64,000 nucleotides of DNA. Origin: Charina bottae (Eukaryota > Chordata > Lepidosauria > Squamata > Charinaidae). Shown here piece after piece: positions 55,381 to 64,000 of this stretch. Both the position numbers and the translations under genes were made by a program. The stretch covers positions 1,278,501-1,342,500 of the forward strand of contig JALMGJ010000063.1 of the NCBI GenBank assembly GCA_023362775.1, written 5' to 3'. The notes below the pieces were generated by a model, which was not told where the DNA came from, ran no database searches, and saw only the letters and a program-made list of their open reading frames with translations. Every line of letters starts with the position of its first letter. Position 1 is the stretch's first letter.

Positions 55381-57372
55381 CACAGTATCAAGCCCTGGTA
55401 CGTATGGTAGGAATAACTACAAGTTCAAATTCCTGCTTAGCTACGGAACTGACTGACATGGCCTCCGGAAATAGTTGCTGGCGTGTCTTTGCTCTGGGTC
55501 AAGGAGCCTTCAGGGATGTGGTCTACGAATCTTCCATGCAGAGGCATCCTAGATTTTAATTTCCATTCAGGTGTGACCATGGACCGCTGGTATCTTTTTG
55601 TCTAACATAATTTTTGATGATAGAAGTGGGGCGAGAGCCATAGATGGTGCTTTGAACTCCTTGGTGGGAAAAGCAGATGAAAATACAATAAAATTTAAAT
55701 ACACAATCTAGTATATTGGGAAAACTCGTAAAAACAAAAGCTATGATGTCTGATTTTGGGATTCCAATTTGAGTTGTCTCCTTTCTTCCTCTGTTCCAAA
55801 CAAGTTCAAAGTGAAAAATTAACAGATCAGAGATAATTTTAGGAGTTCTGGCCTTCAGTCCCCTTAGTCCCATTTTGTAGAAAGGTTATTGCTTGATAGT
55901 AGATTGGACCACAAGCTTTGTATGAAAAAACTCCCAGCTTAATTTCCTGATATCGCCAATAAAAGGATCCAAGCAGCAAATCTGGGAATGGCTTCTGTTG
56001 GAGACAGAAAGCAATTTTATGTTTCTTGTTCAATCTCTTCAAAATTGGCTGAACTTCACTTGCCAATGGTTCCCCAATCCAAATAAAGAATTTCAACATC
56101 TTCCTTTTCCTTTTCCATCCTGACTCTGTGTTGTCTTTGCTAAGCATTTCAAATCTCTCCCTCAAACTGAAGACTATTAAAAAAATGATCAAGATGGGAG
56201 TGGCTAATCAGAAACCCACTTTCTCAGAACATTGATGTATAGTTTAGAGAAAACATAGAGCTTTGTGTATTACAAAACTAATTGTGGTCATACAAATTAG
56301 TGAGGGTGAAACATAGAAATCTAGTTAAGTCTACCTGGGAAATGAAACAAAGTACAGGTATATCTAACATTGCCTGGTGACACATTTATGCTGTTATGGA
56401 ACACTTCCTGAGTTCAGTCAAACCCGGTCTTGCTTTGTTATCAACTCCTTTGTCCTAAACTATTCAAGTTGCTGACATTCTGCTAGTTGTAAACAAAAGC
56501 CAGGTTATATTTGAAATATGCAAGTCAATAAAGTAGGACAGGAGACCCCTGTTATGACCAGTCTTTCTTGTGTTGGAGACACTCTTACTCTTCAAATGAG
56601 GCTCAGCTCACATAACCCTAAATATTTCTTCATAGTCTTGAAGGAATGTGCTTATTCCAACACTGATGCTCTCAATTCAACTACTGCTGAAATTTGTATA
56701 TTCTAAAGCTTTGCTCATGTTTTGCTGATGGTCACGAGAATTTGATGCTGACATTTGAGCTAAAGAATTTCAGCTTTATTTCAGTTAATTTTGTCTCAAT
56801 CCTCAACCAGTGCAAAGAGCAGAAAATTACTACTGTCCCCTATAATCAATGCCTCACTATATCAAGGTATGGATTTCTTTTTGAAATATATCTCTATGTT
56901 CCAGCCCTGTGACAACAAATAAAAATGGGACATGTTTCCTCTTTATTGTGCTCTAATATATTCTTAGATTGGTTTCACACTTGGTAAGCTTCCTGTCTTA
57001 CGTTGGATAAGCTTTACTCCACTGAGCAAGAAATGGTATTTCATTGCATTGAAACACATTTGTTGGTATACATTGTATCCTGTCCTGTAGAAAAGTTCTT
57101 GCATTGGAGTATACTTCTACATATGAAAGTAGCCAATTCAATCCAGAGAATCCCCAGCTGGGCATTCTCATAGTTTCCTGCCTGAATCTATGGAGAGGGG
57201 CTACCAGACAGCATAGACCCAGGATTAGCAATCTTTTCTGAATGGACTACATACATTAGTTCAGGAGGAGCTCTTTGGGGGTGCCTAAGTGGCAGAGACT
57301 GTTGTTGAGGGGACAGTGGTAGGTGGAGATTGATTCCCACTTCTTTTTTCTTTCTCTCTCTCACACACAGCA
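55381..57372. other. No gene or repeat recognised
   Basis: Unique-looking sequence. ORFs up to 117 codons on the minus strand (55556-56192) lack recognisable motifs and splice context. Confidence 0.45.
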
Positions 57373-57374
57373 TA

Positions 57375-58260
57375 CAGGTAGTCCTTGCTTAATGACCATT
57401 CATTCAGTGACCGTTTGAAGTTACAACAGTGCTGAATGAATGGTACTTACGCCTGGTCCTCAAAGTTACAGCCATTGCAGCACCCCTGTGGTCACGTAAT
57501 CAAAATTAGGGCACTTGGCAGCTTGCCCGCATTTATGACTGCAGGGTGTGCTTCAACTCCCCCCACCCGCCTATCTCCCCCCCATCTCTGCCCTTTAGGC
57601 TGCGCTGCACTCCACTGCCTCCTACCCCTGCCGCCCCCCCCCCTCAGCAGACCTTTGCCATCTTCTTCCTCCCACTGCTGACGAGGCGCACCCGGATGAG
57701 GCAGCTCTGGCCCTTCGCAATGCCTCCATGGCAGCTTGCAATGCCTCCACGAAGCATTGTGCAGGCATCGTGAGGCGTCATGAGGCATTGTGAGATGTCG
57801 CAGAGGCCTCGCAAAGAGCCAGCAGCTGCCTCAACTGGGTGCACCTCATCAACAGCGGGAAGAAGACGGCAAAGGTCTGCTGGGGTAGGGTGGGTGGCAG
57901 GGGTAGATGCAGTGGCAGAGTGCAAGAGTGGCAGAGTGGCAGCCAAAAGGACAGAGATGGGGGAGATGGACAGACGGGGGGAATTGAAGTGGAGGCGAGC
58001 GTGGCAGGACAGCGGAGCCTCATCTGCCCAAGGGAGGTTGCTGGGCCCGGCCGGGGAGGAGCCAGCAGGACAGAGCCAGCAGATTGTGCAGGGCAGGAGA
58101 AGCATGAGGTCCTCGCCTAATGACGGTGCTGTCCTTGCCTAACAACTACTGGAACTGCTGTCACTAAGTAGTGTGGTCATGTGATGTTTTGCCTTATGAC
58201 TGCTTCACTTAGTGACAGAAATTCTGGTCCCAATTAGGGTCATTAAATGAGGACTACCTG
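57375..58260. mobile_element. Foldback DNA transposon with TA target duplication
   Basis: The ends CAGGTAGTCCTTGCTTAATG and the complement of CAGGTAGTCCTCATTTAATG are flanked by TA (57373-57374 and 58261-58262), the Tc1/mariner/pogo-type duplication. The subterminal regions (TTACAGCCATTGCAGCACCC; TGTCACTAAGTAG) are AT-normal. The interior, 57550-58130, is GC-rich and forms a second long inverted repeat: CAGCAGACCTTTGCCATCTT (57645-57664) pairs with AAGACGGCAAAGGTCTGCTG (57863-57882). No transposase frame is recognisable. ORFs of 75-153 codons inside reflect composition. Confidence 0.85.
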
Positions 58261-58262
58261 TA

Positions 58263-60690
58263 ATACACTCTCCTTGCTGAATCAGTAACTCTGATTATGT
58301 TTTCCCCATTGCAATTAGCAACAGGAAAGCAGTGAGAAATTCAACCTCTGCCTGGGTGACATTCAGTGGGCCATGGAGGAAATGCTATGGACTGGGGATT
58401 GCCAACATGGGGCTCAGATAACAGTGAGCTTGATGAACTAATAGGCAGATGTAGCCAGTTACTCCATTCCATTCCATGGCCTGATCCCATTTCTTTCTTT
58501 CCCTTGAAGTTGTAGCTGTTATGGAATATAATGGTGCAGATAGCATTTTCTGTGCTATATATAATTGATCGTTTTTAAAGAAAACACTTTGCTCAAACTT
58601 TGTCTAATACTTGGCAATAGTTTCAACATTCCCTTTCATGATCTAATTATCATTAATGATCTAATAGTTTGTTTCTCTTTTCTTAATAGTTTGGTTGCCT
58701 TTGTATTTTGTATTGTTTGCTGATTAGAGATAACTTTTAGTAACCTGTTGACAAATACTTTTAAATAAATAACTGAAGTCTGGGTGTCACCTGGAACCTA
58801 TTTCAAAGCATGATCCTGCAAAGCCCAAAGAAATCTTTAAAATTGTGTGTGAGTGTTAAAATAGCAAGGATTAGCAACTGTACAAACAATTCCTGCCTGT
58901 AACTGTAGTAAATTAATGGTGAATAGTTACGGATTCTATATCTTGCACTGTTCCAGATGCATTGGCTTTAATTACTGGTTCGTTTAAGTGCAGAAGTAGT
59001 GGGAGTGGAGAAGCTGTTCCAGCAATTAAGATCTGAACTTTGGCAGGGCTTTCAGGACTTCCATTAGTTAGTCAAATAGATTGTACTCGGAACAGCTGTC
59101 CTTGTTAAATAACTTTTTTTAAAGTAAACAATAGGGTTGTGTATTTCTTTAGTGAAGGAAAGAAGTTAACATCACTATCAAAAATGATAAAATGAGGTTC
59201 CCCCTCCTCCAACGCACAGATTTAGTATGATCAGTCTTAGGTCACGGCCATAAAATCAAAAAGTCGAAAGGGATCTCAGAGGTTATGTAGTCCAACCTCC
59301 TGCTTGGTGTGTTCCACCTACTGTAGCTCCCTTGCTTTAGATTTCTTTTGATTGTAAAGAGCCCCTTGAATAGGGTTAATGTGAAGAACTCAGATACAGT
59401 GGAGGGACAGGAAGAAATGCTTAATCCGTTACCCACTCCTGCTGATTAGTCTGCTTAAAAGTCTCCGGTTGCCCTGAAATATTGGCTTCCCTCACTCTTC
59501 CCAAGGGGATCTCGAGTATAATCAAGCCAGTTTTGATCAGGGAAGCCCTGTCTGAGAGAGCTGAGAAGCTTGAAGATGTTGTGCCATCACAAAGTAGTGC
59601 AAATGCCACGTGTGGAAGGACTCATGAACTCAGCCTACCAAACATATTAGGAATTTGGAGCCTTAAGAATACTTTACTGTGTTAAGGCAGCTTGAAGGGG
59701 TACTTACTCAGACTTCACTGTTGGGCAAGTCTCCAGTCTTGATTCTTTGCCAGATGCTAGAAAATAAGAGAAGATTTCCAAAGCCAAAGGTTTTCTTTTA
59801 ATGGAGGTTGGGTAACTAGAATAGAGAGAAATTCAGACTGGCCATTTCATACCTGGAAGAAGTCCTTCAGATTGAGTCACAGGAGAAGACACACAGATTT
59901 TGGCTTGGGCATGTTCAGACAGAAGAAGGGCTGGTTTTGTCACAAATGCCTTGAAGGGAGGTTGCTGTTAAAGGCCACTTATAAGTATTTTAACAAAATA
60001 AAGATAAAAGCTTTATTAAGGAATCAAATAGAGGGAGTTTCTGATTCCAAGTCTCTGTTTTCTAGTCAAACGTTTTAGAGTGATGGCCCTTCCCTGGGAA
60101 ACAGCTCAAAGAAACCTAATAAATGTCAATATCAGTGTAAGCACAGAGGTCAAGATTTCACGGAGAAACAAAAACCTTGCTTCCTGCTAAAAATGTACAT
60201 TTCTTAATCTTAAAATACAGATGATGGGTGGCCTTGATTAAAAAAGGTTTCTAAGTATTATGGAAGGCTTTTGGTGAAAGAATACATTCTCATTTATTGG
60301 CAGCAGTAAAAGATTAGGTACGAGGAACTGTTGCATCCTCTCCGGTTAAATCCTCTTTCACTTATGGAAAGTGGAGCCTGATGGCGAGACAAGTTCTTAT
60401 TAGGACAAAGGTGTACTGCTTGAAATCAGGTCCAGGTCTTCCCACTATGCTGTAAAGGGACAGGCATCTTTTATCCTTTTACAGAGTGGCTCTTTTCCAA
60501 CTATCTCTTCTCAGGAACTACCCTTTCATTGGAGAAACCACACTTCCAAGATAAGATGGCTACTGGTTTAGGAAGGGCATCTACCACAATGGAAGATAAG
60601 AATTTAATAACCCAGCAGAAATTTATCAGGTACCGCTGTTTCAGGCCACACCCACACATCTGCTTGTGGCTGGATTCACACAACAATCTA
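58263..60690. other. No gene recognised; one short repeat fragment
   Basis: Unique-looking sequence except the fragment at 59262-59320. The part 58840-59110 is repeat-free with TTAATTA/TAATTACTGG motifs and could be conserved non-coding DNA; this is only a guess. Confidence 0.4.
59262..59320 (-). repeat. Short ancient interspersed-repeat fragment
   Basis: AAAGGGATCTCAGAGGTTAT GTAGTCCAACCTCCTGCTTG matches a phrase (GGACCTCAGAGGTCATCTAG TCCAACCCCCTG) common to several old amniote repeats. The family cannot be named from 40 bp. Confidence 0.45.
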
Positions 60691-60693
60691 AGC

Positions 60694-61000
60694 CAGGGTT
60701 TCTCAACCAGGGTTCCGTGGCACCCTAGGGTTCCGCGAGAGGTCACTAGGGGTTCCCTGGGAGATCACAATTTATTTTAAAAATTATTTCAAATTCGGAC
60801 AACTTCACATTAAAGAGGTAGGTTTCATTCTTTATTTTTATTTAAGAACACTGTCAATGCATATATACAGGCCTACCCATGAAACATATATAATAATTTT
60901 GTAACTTCTGGCCTATATTTGAGCCTGGATGTGCAGGGGTTCTTCGAGGCCTGAAAAATATTTCAAGGGTTCCTCCAGGGTCAAAAAGTTAAGAAAGTTG
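60694..61000. mobile_element. hAT-type non-autonomous element
   Basis: The left end CAGGGTTTCTCAACCAGGGT TCCGTGG and the right end GGGTTCCTCCAGGGTCAAAA AGTTAAGAAAGTTG resemble the ends of common vertebrate hAT MITEs with GGTTCC repeats. The 8-bp flanks do not match clearly, so the insertion is old. The interior is AT-rich and non-coding. Confidence 0.72.
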
Positions 61001-61008
61001 GTTTATAA

Positions 61009-61965
61009 ACTGCTGTGGTTGATTCATTAAGCCAAAACCAAATAAATCACATTATGACTTACTGTATTGTATGAACCCAGCCATTGAGTTAATTGCATCT
61101 TTTGGGCATTAGATACATTATTTTTAAAATTCTTAGATACATTATGTTTACTTTTTCTTTCTTTTTTGCATAGGAGACTGGTATAGCATAATAGCAAAGA
61201 AAATGATTTGCAAAGCAGGAAATTTCAATTTCAAATCTAGCCTGTCATGAAATCATAAGACAGCTTTAAGGAAAACTTATATTTTCAGTCTTAGCCTTCC
61301 ATCTACAATATTGGACTAAATTTACCTATATAATTGGTGTAAAAGCTGTAAAAATTATAACAAGCAAATACATGTCAGTACCCCAGAATACTGGAAAACC
61401 GTATGTGTGTGCTAAGTATTTCTAAATGGCTATCAAAGTAACTCAAGCAAATTCCATGGCCATATGGTAGTTATATGCAAGTGTTAGAAGTGTCTAAAAA
61501 ACTTTAGAACTTGTTCTATTGACCTGGCTTCACAGAGCTGCCAGAATCCAGCTGCAGCAGCACGCACAAAGAGACACACATAAAATATTCCCTGAAATGA
61601 AGTTCATATAAACATGTTAAACAACCACCATCTGGATCATCTCACGTTGTCCTTCACATCATTAAGCAGCTTAAGGAGCAGAGCAAATAGGAGGGTAGTT
61701 TGAGCTCTCATTGAGAAATCTAATGTTTCATATTAACAACTGGCCTGGAATGGTAGTTATGAAAACTGGAATGTTCCCCTGGCTCCAGTTTGGAAAACAC
61801 TAAATTTGCTTCTGAATCCAGTTCAAGGTGCTCGTATTTACCTTTAAAGCTGTTAAGTAGTTTGAGATCCAAACACTTCCCACATGTGATTGATCGTGCT
61901 TTAACAACTTTTGGTTGGTCCCTTTTCTCCCTCCCTTAACAGTGGTGTATTAAGCATGCACTAAG
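61009..61965. other. No gene recognised
   Basis: Unique-looking AT-rich sequence. Confidence 0.45.
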
Positions 61966-61966
61966 G

Positions 61967-62200
61967 CAGGGGTTGTCAAACTGTGGGTCACGACCTCCTA
62001 GCGGGCTGCCAGAAAACTGGAGGGGGGCTTTGCATATTTCTGGGTGGTCAGAAGGGTTGAAGGGCAGGCAGGCAGGGGATGCAGCATCCACAGACTCCAA
62101 AGCCCAGGGAAGAGCTGTGTTGTGCTGTGGGGGGAGCATAGCTGATGGGGAAGGGGAAGAGAGGTGCCACCTGGGCGTTCTGTTCAAGGCTCAGCAGTGA
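61967..62200 (+). repeat. hAT-type element, right end unclear
   Basis: CAGGGGTTGTCAAACTGTGG GTCACGACC is a typical hAT-element start (compare the end at 40547). GC-rich interior follows to about 62200 (GGCAGGCAGGCAG repeats). I could not place the opposite end or the duplication. Confidence 0.6.
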
Positions 62201-62204
62201 GCAG

Positions 62205-62860
62205 GAGGGAGTGAATTAACACTGGTTCTTAGCGTATCCACTTGATGGGTTCAAGAGGTAAAAGGAGATAACGCACAGGCTGATGGGTGTTTTAAATCAG
62301 TGGGCAACTCATCAGAGGATTCTTGCCTGTAGACTGGAGCAGAAAGTCAGTCTGTGGGGTAGCTAAAGGAGGGAAATCCCGGGACCTTAGTTTGGGCCTG
62401 AAAATCCAGAGTAGGAGGAGTTCAAGAAATCCAGTCAAAAGCTGGTGATCAGAGGAGGGAGCCAGGAGGAACTAGGAGGTCAGCAGGCTGGGAAGTGGAA
62501 GAGTTGTTTTCAGGAAGGAGAGAAGCGTGAGGGATGCCCTTATTTATCAAGAGCCCCCAGCGTTGATTCATTCATGGCCTTGGTGCCCTTTCTTCTTAAG
62601 GAGTCATAAAGACGTTCACTGCTCAGCTCTTGTTAACTGCTGTCTTATTTTAGGGCTGGGCACTCTGCCAATCTGAATTTGTTTCCCCATTCTTAGAGTA
62701 GGATTCATCTGTGCCAAGTCTAATTTATTAGACAAAGGGGATCCATCAGGTTCTCCTCTCCAATCTCAGAGTCCAAGGATGCCATAAGAGCAAGCAAGGA
62801 TCTCTCTTCAAAGACGGAAAGAGAGCTTGGTGCTAAGATCGTCGTTCTGGTTGTTTGGAG
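62205..62860. other. No gene recognised
   Basis: Mixed sequence, purine-rich around 62330-62540. Confidence 0.4.
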
Positions 62861-62870
62861 ACAGTGTTAG

Positions 62871-63719
62871 CTATGAAGAAATCATTGGAGTGGCAGAAAT
62901 TGATGTCAGTCTCCTGCTCCATTTCAGTTTCCTAAACCATACAAGCCAACTACGTTTTCCTCTCATGTTTCCAACTTTGGCATTGTAGTCACCAATCACA
63001 AGCAGCACAACTTGCTTACATGTTCTGTCGATTTTGAATTGAACTTGATCACAGAAGTCATCAACCTCCTCTTCTTCTGCATTGGTGGTTAGAGCATAAA
63101 CTTGAATGATTGTCATATTAAAGGGTTGTCCACAAAGTCTAATTGAGCTTATTTGGTCATTGATTACATTGTAGCCAAGTACTGTTCTTGCTATACCCTT
63201 CCTAACTATAAAAGCAACACCATTTCTTCTTTGCTTTTCATGTCCTGAGTAATAAACAGTGTGATCTGACTGAAAGTGTCCAATCCCAGTCCATCTCAAT
63301 TCACTGATGCCTAAGATGTCAGTTTGTAGTCGTTTCATTTCATCTTTCCCTGTGTTGATCTTTCCTATGTTCATGCTTATTACGTTCCATGTTCCTACTG
63401 TAATTCTATCTTTGCAGCTTCGGATTATCTTTTCCTGTATGGCAACATCAGCAACAAGATGTCCTGAAGGCTTTAATCGAGCCACACCATAAACACCATT
63501 AGTACTCCAAAAGATCCTCAGCTCTTCCTCAGTAGCATGTTGGGTGCCATCTGACTTGAGGGGCCCATTAACCGGCATTATATCATCAATCATTTTATAT
63601 TTTCTATCCATGTGGTTTTCTTGGTAAAAATACAGTAGTGGTTTACCGTTGCCTTCTCCCACCCAGTATGAATGGATACCTTTGCCATTGTCACTAAAGT
63701 GATCATCTGCCTCCAGCAT
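62871..63719 (-). pseudogene. RTE-clade LINE endonuclease, second lineage
   Basis: The frame of 282 codons encodes an RTE endonuclease distinct from the BovB copies: ITVGTWNVISMNIGKINTGK, DILGISELRWTGIGHFQSDH, RRNGVAFIVRKGIARTVLGY, and LVIGDYNAKVGN. Order and spacing match copy B (GTWNVRS, SELKWTG, GDWNAKVG), but only about half the residues agree by eye. The start shows a leader VGEGNGKPLLYFYQENHMDR. A frameshift after GDYNAKVGN turns the rest to nonsense, and the reverse transcriptase is missing. The segment marks an older RTE insertion that ends near 62870. Confidence 0.85.
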
Positions 63720-64000
63720 CTTCCAATATTGCTGCTGCCCAATATAGGTGCCTGCTTTTTATGCCTGCTTACTTTCTCCTTCCTTCAGTATTTATGTTTC
63801 TGCAGCTGTTTATAGCTTTTATAATCATTTGCTAACTTATAGTCTGTTGTGAAAGATACTATTTTATAATTCTTCTCCTTTATTTAAATAACTTTTTATA
63901 TCTGTTACATTCTGCTTTGGAATCCAGTCACTGGCTGTATTCACTAGCTAACCAATTTTAGTCTAGTGTGTTGTTCAAACCGGACTTGTGTGGCTAATTT

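Noticed and set aside
55556..56192. Two adjacent minus-strand ORFs (105 and 117 codons) as a possible gene
   Set aside because: They are in different frames, without splice signals joining them or recognisable motifs; the AT-rich context makes them likely by chance.
57436..58142. ORFs of 75-153 codons suggesting a transposase or host gene
   Set aside because: Frames occur on both strands of a GC-rich inverted repeat and lack DDE or other domain motifs.

Overview
This window looks like nuclear DNA from a squamate reptile (lizard or snake). I read this from the mix of repeats: several near-identical RTE/BovB LINEs, tRNA-derived squamate SINEs whose tails resemble the BovB 3' end, L1 and L2 LINEs, a Penelope-like fragment, 5S-rRNA-derived SINEs, and many young hAT and Tc1/mariner-type DNA elements. 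No bacterial operon, plasmid, phage, CRISPR array or free-standing rRNA/tRNA gene is present. I see no convincing complete host gene. One 74-bp segment at 3833-3906 has the form of a coiled-coil exon with good splice sites and is the only host-exon candidate.

Layout. 0.1-1.7 kb: an almost full-length Tc1 transposon with matching terminal repeats and a transposase broken by one frameshift. 1.7-13.3 kb: mostly unique, AT-rich sequence with short foldback or hAT-type MITEs, one SINE and a 250-bp LTR-like repeat. 13.3-18.6 kb: a minus-strand BovB LINE (copy A) split by an internally deleted L1 (itself carrying an L2-type tail) and by a 1.28-kb GC-rich hAT element, both with clean target-site duplications. 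22.2-26.4 kb: TA microsatellite, two SINEs and a full-length BovB (copy B) whose roughly 1,010-codon ORF has a single in-frame TGA. 28.1-29.2 kb: a decayed L2. 29.3-35.7 kb: a plus-strand L1 holding a hAT element in its endonuclease, a microsatellite, and BovB copy C in its 3' region. 36-46 kb: SINEs, another L1 with a nested SINE and a nested hAT, and L2 fragments. 46-53 kb: a 5S-SINE, a Penelope-like fragment with a hammerhead-ribozyme-like core, and a palindromic element. 53.6-55.4 kb: a BovB-tailed SINE, BovB copy D and a composite SINE. 57.4-58.3 kb: a foldback DNA transposon with TA duplications. 60.7-63.8 kb: hAT fragments and a second, older RTE lineage.

How the parts work together: LINEs supply the reverse transcriptase. 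BovB ends and SINE ends match, so BovB is the probable driver of two of the SINE families. The DNA elements are almost all non-autonomous. The most unusual signal is a unit of about 36 bp, pairing a GC box with a CCAAT box, repeated inside three hAT insertions that otherwise have different ends. Other notable points are the TGA shared by BovB copies B and C, the hammerhead core in the Penelope remnant, and the long inverted repeat in the 57.4-kb transposon. I did not find a clearly new multi-gene system; the interest lies in transposon structure.
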